A DNA stretch of 35,198 nucleotides from Streptosporangiales bacterium (GTDB lineage Bacteria > Actinomycetota > Actinomycetes > Streptosporangiales > WHST01). Numbering within the stretch: position 1 is the stretch's first letter; every line of letters begins with the position of its first letter. The notes under the pieces were generated by a model that searched no databases, was not told the origin of the DNA, and worked only from the letters and a program-made list of their open reading frames with translations. Positions 1 to 7,479 of the stretch are shown here, one piece after another. The position numbers and the translations under genes are program-made. Where the stretch lies: positions 1 through 35,198 of the forward strand of contig WHST01000067.1 in NCBI GenBank assembly GCA_009379955.1, in the 5' to 3' direction.

Positions 1-88
1 ACGGGCGCGAGGCACCGCCCGCAGCGACGCACCACCATCCACCCACGACCAAGCTCAGCGGCATCCAGCCGGTGAGCCAGCCCACCAT
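1..88 (-). CDS. Possible 5' part of a membrane protein, cut by the window edge
   Basis: Reading leftward from an ATG at position 88, the frame stays open to the window edge. It gives a short hydrophobic N-terminus (MVGWLTGWMPLSLVVGGWW) that could be a first membrane helix. An in-frame GTG lies at 100, and a GAGG element (plus-strand 101-104) sits about 12 bases before the ATG, which is somewhat far. It lies just downstream of the Cache gene on the same strand. Too little is visible to name a family, and it could be a chance open frame. Confidence 0.25.
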   Translation of the reverse strand, partial: MVGWLTGWMPLSLVVGGWWCVAAGGASRP

Positions 89-136
89 GCCCAAGCTCAC
101 CTCAAGCCCGGACTTGACTTCGACCTCATAGGTTGG

Positions 137-868
137 TCAGGGGCGGACGAGGGTCCAGGGGAGGCCGTCGCAGTCGGCCCACTCCTGGCCGCGGGGCACC
201 TGAGGACCGTCCGACTGTGCGGAACGCCGCATCGAGCCGACGATCGCGTCCGGTGTGTTCGACGCGATGATCCGGCCCTGGGTGTTCACCAGGAACGCCT
301 GCCGCCCCGCGGCATCGAGCAGCGGCAGCATGGCGAGCTCGAAGTCGGTCGCGCGGATGTCGGCGGCGGCGACGCCGAAGAACTCGTCCGCGGTGGTGAT
401 CGGGCCGGCGAAGGTCAGGATGTACTCGTCGGTGCCCGCGTAGTCGACGTACGGGCCCACGACGACCCGCCGACCGGTGCGGCGGGGGACGTCGAACCAG
501 CGTGCGGACGGGTACTCGTAGCTGCCGACGTTGTGCGGGTCGAGGTCGACGGACAGCCGGTACGGCGACTCCCGGCCGTCGGCCGTGCGCCACCACTCGA
601 GCCAGCGCGGCTCGTCGGCCAGCACCCCGGGTGCCGCGATCACCCCGGTGCCGGCCAGCGGCGGGCTCTCCCGTGCCAGGTGCTCGAGCACCGTCGGCCT
701 GATCGAGGCGAGCTCGTCCGTCGTAGGTTTGCGTCCCTCACCCGCCGCGCGGGCGCACACCGTCGCGGCGAGCTCGCAGAGGATCGCGATGCCGCTGAAC
801 ACCTCGTGGAGCACGGCGTCGACGTGTGTCAGCGCGGCGGTGTCGCCGAGGTCCGGTGCGTTCGCCAC
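137..868 (-). CDS. Soluble Cache-domain ligand-sensing protein
   Basis: A 243-residue protein that I assign to the Cache (PAS-like extracellular sensor) superfamily. The second half carries the expected order of elements: SARWFDVPRRTGRR, then VVGPYVDYAGTDEYILTFAGPI, then DEFFGVAAADI and a closing strand ending in an IIASNT segment. No signal peptide or membrane helix is visible, so this copy appears cytoplasmic and has no attached output domain. I chose the GTG at 868 because GGAGGAG lies just upstream; an ATG at 940 would overlap the GntR gene and adds an unconvincing basic leader. It follows the GntR gene by 58 bases on the same strand, so the two are probably co-transcribed. The Cache protein may bind the ligand or product of the divergent oxidoreductase operon. 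Partnership with the regulator is inferred from context only. Confidence 0.7.
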   Translation of the reverse strand: MANAPDLGDTAALTHVDAVLHEVFSGIAILCELAATVCARAAGEGRKPTTDELASIRPTVLEHLARESPPLAGTGVIAAPGVLADEPRWLEWWRTADGRESPYRLSVDLDPHNVGSYEYPSARWFDVPRRTGRRVVVGPYVDYAGTDEYILTFAGPITTADEFFGVAAADIRATDFELAMLPLLDAAGRQAFLVNTQGRIIASNTPDAIVGSMRRSAQSDGPQVPRGQEWADCDGLPWTLVRP

Positions 869-926
869 GGCTCCTCCGTTCGCGGGCGAGCGGATCGGGG
901 TCGTCAGGGACACCCAACGCCACCCG

Positions 927-1670
927 TCAGCGCTTGGCAAGGTGCAGGTGGAACTCGATCAAGCGCGCGATGCCGAGCTCCACATGCCGCTCCGTCCTGG
1001 CCCTCGCCTTGTCGCCGTCACCCGCCTCGATCGCGGCGAGGATGTCGCGGTGCTGCTCCACCGCCTCGTCGAGGTGGACGGCCTCGCCGAACGGGATCCA
1101 GAGCAGCTCGCCGATCTCGCCCTGCAGATCGATCTCCTGCCTGGTCAGACGCGTCGACTGCGCGGCCGCGGCGATCTCGATGTGGAAGCGCCCGTCTGCG
1201 CGGCGGCGGTCGCCGACGGTCTCCGCCGTCGCGAGCGCGTCGACGAACTCGTGTAGTCGTTCGAGGTGATCACCCGAGGCGCGCTCGGCGGCGAGCCGTG
1301 CGGCCGTGCCCGCGACCGCGAGGTGGTGGTCACCGATCTCCCGCAGCTCGTGCACGCCGGTGTCGCGCAGGACGCGCCGCAGGCGCGCGGTCGACGCATC
1401 GACCGGCGCGCGGACGAAGCTTCCCCCACCACGCCCGCGCCGGGTCTCGAGGAGGCCCTGCCGGCGCAGCGTGGAGAGGGCCTCGCGCAAGGTCACGGTG
1501 GAGACGTTGAACGCACCGGCGAGGTCGGTCTCGCTCGGCAGCTGCTCGCCGTCGCTGATGAGGCCGAGGCCGATGGCCTCACCGATCCGGCGCGCGACGA
1601 CGTCGCCCCGCCCGCCGTCGGCCAGCGGTGCGAAGACGATGTGTCGTGCGGTACCCGACACCTCGCTCAC
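927..1670 (-). CDS. GntR-family transcriptional regulator, FadR/FCD subfamily
   Basis: A 247-residue regulator with an N-terminal winged helix (about residues 22-90: VARRIGEAIGLGLI, LPSETDLAGAFNVSTVTLREAL, LRRQGLLETRRGRGGGSFV). An all-helical FCD-type ligand domain follows, with the His/Asp-rich metal or ligand positions typical of the subgroup (DGRFHIEIAAAA, EQHRDILAAIEAGD, HVELG). The GTG start is preceded by a perfect AAGGAGG. The gene is divergent from the Fe-S/FAD/LLM operon, separated by 138 bases that hold a good promoter and a palindrome, so it probably controls that operon and itself. FCD regulators usually respond to small carboxylic acids, which fits the neighbouring 2-hydroxy-acid-oxidase-like enzymes; the actual effector is unknown. 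Confidence 0.9.
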   Translation of the reverse strand: MSEVSGTARHIVFAPLADGGRGDVVARRIGEAIGLGLISDGEQLPSETDLAGAFNVSTVTLREALSTLRRQGLLETRRGRGGGSFVRAPVDASTARLRRVLRDTGVHELREIGDHHLAVAGTAARLAAERASGDHLERLHEFVDALATAETVGDRRRADGRFHIEIAAAAQSTRLTRQEIDLQGEIGELLWIPFGEAVHLDEAVEQHRDILAAIEAGDGDKARARTERHVELGIARLIEFHLHLAKR

Positions 1671-1747
1671 CGCGAACCTCCTTCGCTGCCCTGCCCGCAG
1701 AGCTTAAGACCTGGTCACGCCGGACGGCGAGACGTGCGTCCTCCCTC

Positions 1748-1776
1748 TTGCTAATTAACCTATGAAGTCATATGTT
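1748..1776 (+). promoter_or_regulatory. Promoter of the Fe-S/FAD/LLM operon with candidate GntR operator
   Basis: TTGCTA (1748-1753) and TATGTT (1771-1776) are separated by 17 bases and resemble -35 and -10 boxes for the rightward operon. Inside the spacer and running into the -10 is the palindrome TATGA-AG-TCATA (1761-1772), well placed for repression by the divergent GntR protein. A TAATTA palindrome (1752-1757) lies beside it. This is an inference from sequence only. Confidence 0.55.
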
Positions 1777-1808
1777 TCACCCCACCGCGAGTCCGGAGGA
1801 CGAGGCCG

Positions 1809-3047
1809 ATGACCGAATCTCACGCGCACTCCCCGGTGACCGAGGAGTTCATCGCGGAGTGGCGCAACGCCTCGTACAGCTGCTTCTCCTCCGGTCACAA
1901 GTTCTGCCGTGAGGTGTGTCCCGTCATGCAGGTGACGCGGAACGAGTCGTGGACGCCCACCGCGTTCCACGCCAACGTCGTCGCGATGGAGCAGGGCGAG
2001 CTCACGGTCGAGGAGGTCGCCGAGGACTACGTCAACTGCACCCAGTGCGGCGCGTGCGAGCTGCGTTGCCCCAACACGCTGTTCACCGGAGACTTCTACC
2101 GCTTCCGCACCCGCACGGTCGACCTCGTCAAGCAGATGCGCACGCTCGCCGTCGACAACGGCGTGCACCAGCCGGGCTACCGCCGCTGGAACATGCTGAC
2201 CGACGAGCGCACCCACGAGCCGGTGCTCGGTGAGGTGCCGGTGAGCCAGGAGCACGTACGCGACTGGAGTGCGGGACTCGACCTGCCGATCGGTGGCGAG
2301 ACGATCCTGTTCGTCGACTGCGAGGCCGCGTTCTACCGCACGTCGGTGCCCAGGGCGGTGGCGCAGATCCTGCAGCGCGCGGGCTACGAGTTCGGCCTGA
2401 TGCGCGAGCAGTGGTGCTGTGGCGGCCCGGCCGCGGAGATGGGGTACCGCGACCAGGCGCGGCGGTTCGCCGAGCACAACCTCGCCGACTGGCGCGCGAG
2501 CGGCGTGCGCCGGGTGCTGGTGCTCGACCCGCACGACTACATCACGTTCACCGAGGACTACCCGAACTTCTTCGGCGACGACTACGACATCGAGATCGTG
2601 CTCGTGATCGAGCTGCTCGCGGGGCTGATCGAGGACGGCACGCTGCGCCCCGAGATCCCGGTCGAGCGCACGATCACGTACCACGACCCGTGTCGGCTCA
2701 ACAAGCGCAAGGGGATCTGGCAGGAGCCGCGGCAGATCCTGCGGTCGATACCCGGCCTGACGTTCCACGACGTCGACCACGTGACGCAGTGGTCGTACTG
2801 CTCGGGCGGCGGGGGAGGCCTGCCGGTCGAGAAGCCCGAGCTGACCGCGAAGATCAGCGCCAGCCGACTCGACCAGGCTGCGAAGCTCGACGTCGACACG
2901 CTCGTGTCCGCCTGCCCGTGGTCGGAGCGGCCGCTGTCGGAGGCGGGGGACGCGCGTTCCGTCGACGTCGTCGACATCCACGAGCTGCTCGCGGAGTCGC
3001 TCGGCATCGAGGTGGGCGGGAGCCGGGGCGGAGGTGGCGGCGTATGA
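1809..3047 (+). CDS. (Fe-S)-binding protein with CCG domains, GlcF/HdrD-like
   Basis: A 412-residue electron-transfer subunit. The N-terminal part has a canonical 4Fe-4S motif C77-x2-C80-x2-C83-x3-C87P, and an earlier atypical set, C25-x7-C33-x3-C37P. Two CCG (cysteine-rich) modules follow: the first ends in WCCGGPA, the second runs from YHDPCRLNK to YCSGGGGGLP with a later SACPW. The family includes GlcF, LldE and HdrD/B-type subunits that pass electrons between a flavoprotein and a quinone or thiol acceptor. The next gene encodes a GlcD-like flavoprotein and overlaps this one by four bases, so the two very likely form a complex. The ATG is preceded by GGAGGA about 8 bases upstream. The C-terminus ends in a Gly-rich tail. 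The acceptor is unknown. Confidence 0.88.
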   Translation: MTESHAHSPVTEEFIAEWRNASYSCFSSGHKFCREVCPVMQVTRNESWTPTAFHANVVAMEQGELTVEEVAEDYVNCTQCGACELRCPNTLFTGDFYRFRTRTVDLVKQMRTLAVDNGVHQPGYRRWNMLTDERTHEPVLGEVPVSQEHVRDWSAGLDLPIGGETILFVDCEAAFYRTSVPRAVAQILQRAGYEFGLMREQWCCGGPAAEMGYRDQARRFAEHNLADWRASGVRRVLVLDPHDYITFTEDYPNFFGDDYDIEIVLVIELLAGLIEDGTLRPEIPVERTITYHDPCRLNKRKGIWQEPRQILRSIPGLTFHDVDHVTQWSYCSGGGGGLPVEKPELTAKISASRLDQAAKLDVDTLVSACPWSERPLSEAGDARSVDVVDIHELLAESLGIEVGGSRGGGGGV

Positions 3048-4555
3048 CACTCGCGCCCGAGCTGTCCGACCGCGTGCTCGGCGAGCTCGTCGACGCGCTC
3101 GGCGGCGAGTACGTCCTCACGTCCAAGGTCGCGCGGATGAACCGCGCCCGCGTGCCCGCGCCGTTCCCCGTGCACCGCTGGCGCGAGCGCATCCCCGACC
3201 TCGTCGTGATGCCGGGGTCGACGGCGGAGGTCGCCGAGGTGTTGCGCGTCGCGCACGCGCACCGCATCCCGATCGTGCCCCGCGACGGCGGCACCGGGCT
3301 CACCGACGGCGCGGTGCCGGAGCGTCGCGGCATCGTCGTCGACGTCAAGCGGATGAACGACATCCGCGAGATCGATCCCGTCAACCGCACGTGCACGGTC
3401 GGGGTTGGCATCAACATGCTCAAGCTCAACGAGGAGCTCGCTCCGTACGGGCTGATCTATCCCGACGACCCGGCGTCGTACCCGTGCTCGCTCGTCGGCG
3501 GCCGCACCGGTACCAGCGGCTGGTCGCTGATCGGCTCGCGGTACGGCCACTCGCGTGACCTGGTGCTCAGCTTCGAGTTCGTGTTGCCCACCGGCCGGGT
3601 GATCAGGGTGGGCGACGGCGGCGGTGCGAAGGTGTCGAAGAGCTCGAGCGGCTACCAGCTCAAGCACCTGTTCATGGGGCACCAGGGCACGCTCGGCATC
3701 GCGACCGAGGCGACGCTGAAGCTCTATCCCAAGCCGGAGGCGGAGCTGTCGCCGTTCTGGGCGTTCCCCGACTACGAGGCGGCGTACCGGTGCGTGCAGC
3801 AGCTCGCGCACGCGGGGATCGCGACGTTCGCCGGTGCCGTGCTGTTCGACGAGTGGAAGGTGGCGTACCTCCGCCGTGACGACGAGGCGTACATCCCGCA
3901 GCCGGCCGACGTGCGTGCGCTGGTGTGCGCGGTCGCGTACGGCCACGAGGACGAGGTGCGCGCGGGCGGCCGGCGGCTGATGCGCATCGCCCGCGACGCG
4001 GGGGCGCGGTATCTCGGTGACGAGATCTCGCAGGGGGACTGGGCGGCCAGGCACGACAGGTATGCGACGCCGTTGCACGGCCGGACCAAGTCGGGTCAGG
4101 TCGCGCCGATGAGCTGGCACTGCGAGGACGCCGCGATCAACTACACCGAGCTGCCCCAGGTGCGGCTGGAATGGCACGGCATCGTCGAGCGGCTGCGCGA
4201 GCGGTTCGACGTCTTCGACGACTGGGGGATGTTCTGCTACACGAGCGCGGACACCGGTGTCGACTACCTGACCGAGATCGACGTCGGCATCTGGGAGCAG
4301 AACCTCGACGACGACGCCTGGGCGGCGTGGGTCGACGCGAAGCGTGACATCGCCGAGGTCGCGCTGCGGTACGGCGGATCGATCAGCGCCTGCCACGGAT
4401 CGTGCCGCGAGGGGGAGGTCGACCTCGTTCCGATGGAGCTGGGCGGCGGCTACGACGTGATGCTGGCGGTCAAGAGGGCGATCGACCCGCACAACATCAT
4501 GAACCCGGGGAAGTACGGCCTCGACCGGGCATATACGTCAGGGGGCGATGTATGA
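3044..4555 (+). CDS. FAD-binding oxidoreductase, GlcD/D-lactate dehydrogenase type
   Basis: A 503-residue flavoprotein with an N-terminal PCMH/FAD_binding_4 domain. VVMPGSTAEVAEVL and PRDGGTGLTDGAVP form the FAD pyrophosphate loop, and GHQGTLGIATEATLKLYP is the typical later FAD contact. A C-terminal FAD-oxidase domain ends in the standard IDPHNIMNPGK. Family members oxidise 2-hydroxy acids (glycolate, D-lactate and relatives). The usual C-terminal active-site HGEHG-type motif reads as CHGSCREG here, so the substrate may be unusual. The ATG at 3044 overlaps the previous stop (ATGA), indicating translational coupling; longer upstream extensions would lie inside the Fe-S gene and are shadows. 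It probably passes electrons to the Fe-S protein. Confidence 0.88.
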   Translation: MTLAPELSDRVLGELVDALGGEYVLTSKVARMNRARVPAPFPVHRWRERIPDLVVMPGSTAEVAEVLRVAHAHRIPIVPRDGGTGLTDGAVPERRGIVVDVKRMNDIREIDPVNRTCTVGVGINMLKLNEELAPYGLIYPDDPASYPCSLVGGRTGTSGWSLIGSRYGHSRDLVLSFEFVLPTGRVIRVGDGGGAKVSKSSSGYQLKHLFMGHQGTLGIATEATLKLYPKPEAELSPFWAFPDYEAAYRCVQQLAHAGIATFAGAVLFDEWKVAYLRRDDEAYIPQPADVRALVCAVAYGHEDEVRAGGRRLMRIARDAGARYLGDEISQGDWAARHDRYATPLHGRTKSGQVAPMSWHCEDAAINYTELPQVRLEWHGIVERLRERFDVFDDWGMFCYTSADTGVDYLTEIDVGIWEQNLDDDAWAAWVDAKRDIAEVALRYGGSISACHGSCREGEVDLVPMELGGGYDVMLAVKRAIDPHNIMNPGKYGLDRAYTSGGDV

Positions 4556-4821
4556 CCGGGTACCGATACGAGGAACAGCACACGCCGCCGCCGGCCCGAC
4601 AGGTCACCGACGTCGCCGTGGAACGGTTCGAGCACATCTTCGAGGTCGACCCGAAGCTGATGACGGTGCACGTCGCGCAACAGCTGTTCCCCAACTGGGA
4701 CACGCTGCGCATCGCTGCCAGCCGAGGTGACCACCTCGACTGGATGCACCGGCACTTCGCCGACCGCGTCGTGTCCGCACAGGAGCTGCTGGACGAGGTC
4801 GAGCGAGAGGCAGACGACTGA
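4552..4821 (+). CDS. Small conserved-looking protein of the oxidoreductase operon, unknown function
   Basis: An 89-residue protein that I do not recognise. Its ATG overlaps the stop of the FAD oxidase gene (ATGA), so it is translationally coupled to it. It is acidic and apparently soluble, with no Cys, signal peptide or membrane helix. The middle segment FEHIFEVDPKLMTVHVAQQLFPNWDTLR looks helical, and the C-terminus (AQELLDEVEREADD) is acidic. From its position between the flavoprotein and the LLM gene it could be an assembly or adaptor subunit of the complex, but nothing in the sequence proves this. Confidence 0.75.
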   Translation: MTGYRYEEQHTPPPARQVTDVAVERFEHIFEVDPKLMTVHVAQQLFPNWDTLRIAASRGDHLDWMHRHFADRVVSAQELLDEVEREADD

Positions 4822-4864
4822 GGCGCGACGATCAACCGACAACGGCACAATGGGGTGACCGACG

Positions 4865-5917
4865 ATGAGATTCAGTTTCGTGATGCTGCCCGACTACCCG
4901 CTCGACGACACGATCGAGTCGATCAAGCTGGCCGACGAGCTGGGCTACTACGGCTGTTACGCCGCCGACGAGACCTGGCACAAGGACCTGTGGCTGCTGT
5001 TCGCGGCGGCGGCCGACAAGACGTCCACCATCAGGTTCGGTCCGAGCCTGTCGGCCGTCACGTTGCGCGAACCGTCGCTGATCGCCCAGGCGACCGCCAC
5101 CCTCGACGAGCTGACCGGCGGGCGTGCCGAGTGTGTGCTCGGGTCGGGCAACTTCGGCCTGCTCGCGCAGTACGGCATCGACTGGGCGAAGACCAAGCCG
5201 CTGAGCCGGCTCAAGGAGGCGCACCACGCCGTCCGCACGCTGCTCGACGAGGGCGCGATCACCAGCGAGGGCGAGTTCTACCGCTACAGCGGCCTGTTCA
5301 CGTTCGCCAGGCCGGTGCAGGAGCGCGTGCCGGTCAAGCTCGGCGCGATGCGCGGCCCGAAGTCGTTCCAGCTCGCCGGGGAGATCTCCGACGGCGTCCA
5401 CCACGCGCTGAGCTACAGCCGTCGCGCGTACGAGTACATGGTCGAGAACGTCCGCATCGGCGCCGAGCGCGCCGGCCGTGACGCGGACTCCCTCGACCTC
5501 GGCGCGTGGGTCGTGTTCGCCACCGGCGCCGACTCGAAGGCCGCGAAGGACGCGGCGCGGGCGATGGTCGGGCTGTACGCCTCGGCGATGCCGAAGGAGC
5601 AGCTGGAGCGCAACGACGTCGACCCCGCCGAGCTCACCGACATCGTCGCCGCGGTGGGCGCGGGCCGCGTCGACCAGGCGTTCGAGCTGACGTCGCCCGA
5701 GCTGGCGGACCGGCTCTCGATCGCGGGGACGCCGGAGGAGTGCGTGGAGAAGATCAACGCGCAGATCGCCGGCACCGGCGTCAACCACATGATCCTCGCG
5801 ATCACCGACGCCGCGCTGGTGAAGGCGTTCTCCGGCATGGACCTGCCCGGCGTCGCGACCATGCGCGAGCAGCTCCAGCTCGTCCACGACAAGGTGATGC
5901 CCGCCGTCCGCGACTGA
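4865..5917 (+). CDS. LLM-class flavin-dependent oxidoreductase
   Basis: A 350-residue bacterial-luciferase-like (TIM-barrel) protein. Characteristic parts are the N-terminal strand MRFSFVMLPDYPLDDTIE, ADELGYYGCYAADE, the strand plus loop IRFGPSLSAVTLREPSLIAQATATLDELTGGRAECVLGSG, the later PVKLGAMRGPKSFQLAGEISDGVH, and IAGTPEECVEKI near the C-terminus. The closest functional relatives appear to be F420-dependent Mer-like reductases, but FMN use cannot be excluded. It lies 43 bases after the small protein gene and probably ends the operon. With the Fe-S and FAD subunits it suggests a pathway in which a substrate is first oxidised and then acted on by a flavin or deazaflavin enzyme, or an electron relay between F420 and the Fe-S protein. 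The pathway is not identified. Confidence 0.85.
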   Translation: MRFSFVMLPDYPLDDTIESIKLADELGYYGCYAADETWHKDLWLLFAAAADKTSTIRFGPSLSAVTLREPSLIAQATATLDELTGGRAECVLGSGNFGLLAQYGIDWAKTKPLSRLKEAHHAVRTLLDEGAITSEGEFYRYSGLFTFARPVQERVPVKLGAMRGPKSFQLAGEISDGVHHALSYSRRAYEYMVENVRIGAERAGRDADSLDLGAWVVFATGADSKAAKDAARAMVGLYASAMPKEQLERNDVDPAELTDIVAAVGAGRVDQAFELTSPELADRLSIAGTPEECVEKINAQIAGTGVNHMILAITDAALVKAFSGMDLPGVATMREQLQLVHDKVMPAVRD

Positions 5918-5959
5918 CCCGCGACCGGCATCTCGCCCGCAGTGCCGGGTCGTCATGAG

Positions 5960-6016
5960 CCTCTTGACATCATGACAAGAACAGTAGCACGCTCATCTTG
6001 TCACGACGTCAAGAGG
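5960..6016. promoter_or_regulatory. Long inverted-repeat operator upstream of the SDR/TetR pair
   Basis: Two 21-base arms, 5960-5980 and 5996-6016, are inverted copies of each other with only two mismatches and a 15-base spacer. Each arm is also close to palindromic (TCTTG...CAAGA ends), so this may be a pair of TetR-type sites. TTGACA lies inside the first arm and could be a -35 box, although no good -10 is visible at normal spacing. The second arm runs into the ribosome-binding region of the SDR gene. The overlapping TetR gene is the likely binder. Confidence 0.65.
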
Positions 6017-6026
6017 GGTGAGGGCG

Positions 6027-6944
6027 ATGGATGGCGAGTTCGAGCTGAAGGGGCGGCGGGTCCTGGTCACAGGGGCGTCGAGCGGTATCGGCCGGGACCT
6101 GGCGAAGGCGCTGGCCGCGCAGGGTATGCGGGTGGCAGTCGTGGCCCGGCGTGCCGACCGGCTGGAGCAGTTGGCCGACGAGGTGGAGAGAGAGTCGGCG
6201 GAGCGGCCGTTGGTCCTCGTCGCCGACCTGTCCGAGCGCGGCGGGGCTGCGGGGATCGCCGCCGACGTGCGCGAGGCCTGGGGTGGCGTGGACGTCCTCG
6301 TCAACAACGCTGGCAGCTCGGTCGGGGGGACGACTTGGGCGGTAGGCGACGGGGAGGTGGCGCGCAGGGCGTTCGAGGTCGACTTCTGGGCTCCGCTCGC
6401 GCTGATCGGGGCTTTCGTCCCCGACCTGCGCCGCCGCGGTGAGGGCGCCGTGGTCAACGTGACCTCGTTGCGGCAGGCGTTCAGCTGGCCGATGTTCGGG
6501 CACAGTTCCGCGGCCAAGGCGGCGCTGGCGATCTCCACCGAGACACTCCGGCTCGAGCTCATGTCGTACGGCGTGCACGTGGTGGAGGTGGTGCCAGGTC
6601 CCATCGACACGCCCTCCCAGGGTCCGACCGCCCTGATCCGTGGCTTCACCGAGGCGGTGCACGACCGGCTCGGCGTCGCGTCGTCGGGTCAGCTCGCCGA
6701 GATGATCGTCGACGCGATCCGGCACCGGACCGATCGCGTATTCTGCCCGGAGGAGACGACGAGGGCGGTGTACGAGAGCCCGGTCGCGTGGCGCGCCCGG
6801 ATCGCCGACGACGTCCGGCGGACGTACGCTGTCGACGCCGCACTGCCGGACGACATCGTTGACGGGCTCGTCGTCGGGGCCGACGACCCGATGGTCACTG
6901 CCGCACGGGACGGTTGGGAGCGGGAACACCGAAGTGCCACGTAA
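6027..6944 (+). CDS. SDR-family protein with the catalytic Tyr replaced
   Basis: A 305-residue short-chain dehydrogenase/reductase-fold protein. The cofactor motif TGASSGIG (residues 15-22), the VVARRADRL segment suggesting NADP(H) preference, LVNNAG and the active-site Ser (S147) are present. The usual S-x12-Y-x3-K reads S147-x12-S160-x3-K164, because the Tyr codon position is AGT (GHSSAAKAAL). Loss of the Tyr normally abolishes classical SDR catalysis, so this protein may be a sensor or binding protein or use another residue such as the adjacent His. I prefer the ATG at 6027 with AGAGGGG upstream over the GTG at 6018. Its 3' end overlaps the TetR start by 11 bases. Confidence 0.85.
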   Translation: MDGEFELKGRRVLVTGASSGIGRDLAKALAAQGMRVAVVARRADRLEQLADEVERESAERPLVLVADLSERGGAAGIAADVREAWGGVDVLVNNAGSSVGGTTWAVGDGEVARRAFEVDFWAPLALIGAFVPDLRRRGEGAVVNVTSLRQAFSWPMFGHSSAAKAALAISTETLRLELMSYGVHVVEVVPGPIDTPSQGPTALIRGFTEAVHDRLGVASSGQLAEMIVDAIRHRTDRVFCPEETTRAVYESPVAWRARIADDVRRTYAVDAALPDDIVDGLVVGADDPMVTAARDGWEREHRSAT

Positions 6945-7467
6945 TCGCAGCGACATCGATCGAGAGGACAAGCTCGACGAGATCCTCAACGCGGCGGAGG
7001 ACATCCTGCGCGCGGACGGGTACGCGTCGCTCACCCACAGCGCCGTGGCCCGTGCGCTCGGGCTGGCACGGACGGCGATCTGCTGGTACTTCCCGACCAG
7101 GGACGACCTGTTCGTGGCGACGGTCGAACGAATCTTTACTGCGACCTTCGCGAAGGCACCGGCTGCCAGGAGCTACCAACGGCGCATCGAATGGGGCATG
7201 GACAGGCTCGCGGAGCTGCAACCGCTCATCCTGGTGCTGCACGAGCGCGCCGGACACTCCGACGCCGCCGCCCGGCTCGAGGCGGCGATCCAGATCCAGC
7301 TGTGCGACCGACTCCGCGATGTCCTCCGGCCACATGTCGAACCAGCGCGACTCGACCGGGTCGCCACGACCGTCGTCGTCTTCATCGAAGGTCTTCTCGC
7401 ACACCGGACCCCGGCGGTCGAACGCCGCCGGATGCTCCGCTTCCTCGTGGCCGAGCTCGTTCCGTAG
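6934..7467 (+). CDS. TetR-family transcriptional regulator
   Basis: A 177-residue regulator with an N-terminal TetR helix-turn-helix: ILNAAEDILRADGYASLTHSAVARALGLARTAICWYFPTRDDLFVATVERIF (about residues 16-67). The C-terminal ligand domain is helical and not assignable to a named subgroup. The GTG at 6934 overlaps the end of the SDR gene, so the two are co-transcribed; longer starts would extend far into the SDR gene. The inverted repeat at 5960-6016 is the likely autoregulatory operator. Its ligand may be the compound handled by the SDR-like partner. Confidence 0.85.
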   Translation: MPRNRSDIDREDKLDEILNAAEDILRADGYASLTHSAVARALGLARTAICWYFPTRDDLFVATVERIFTATFAKAPAARSYQRRIEWGMDRLAELQPLILVLHERAGHSDAAARLEAAIQIQLCDRLRDVLRPHVEPARLDRVATTVVVFIEGLLAHRTPAVERRRMLRFLVAELVP

Positions 7468-7479
7468 GGTCGCGTCGGC

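Noticed and set aside
1755-3050. Long leftward frame opposite the Fe-S protein gene
   Set aside because: A mirror frame caused by high GC; composition is Arg/Val/Leu-rich with no family, whereas the rightward protein has clear cysteine motifs.
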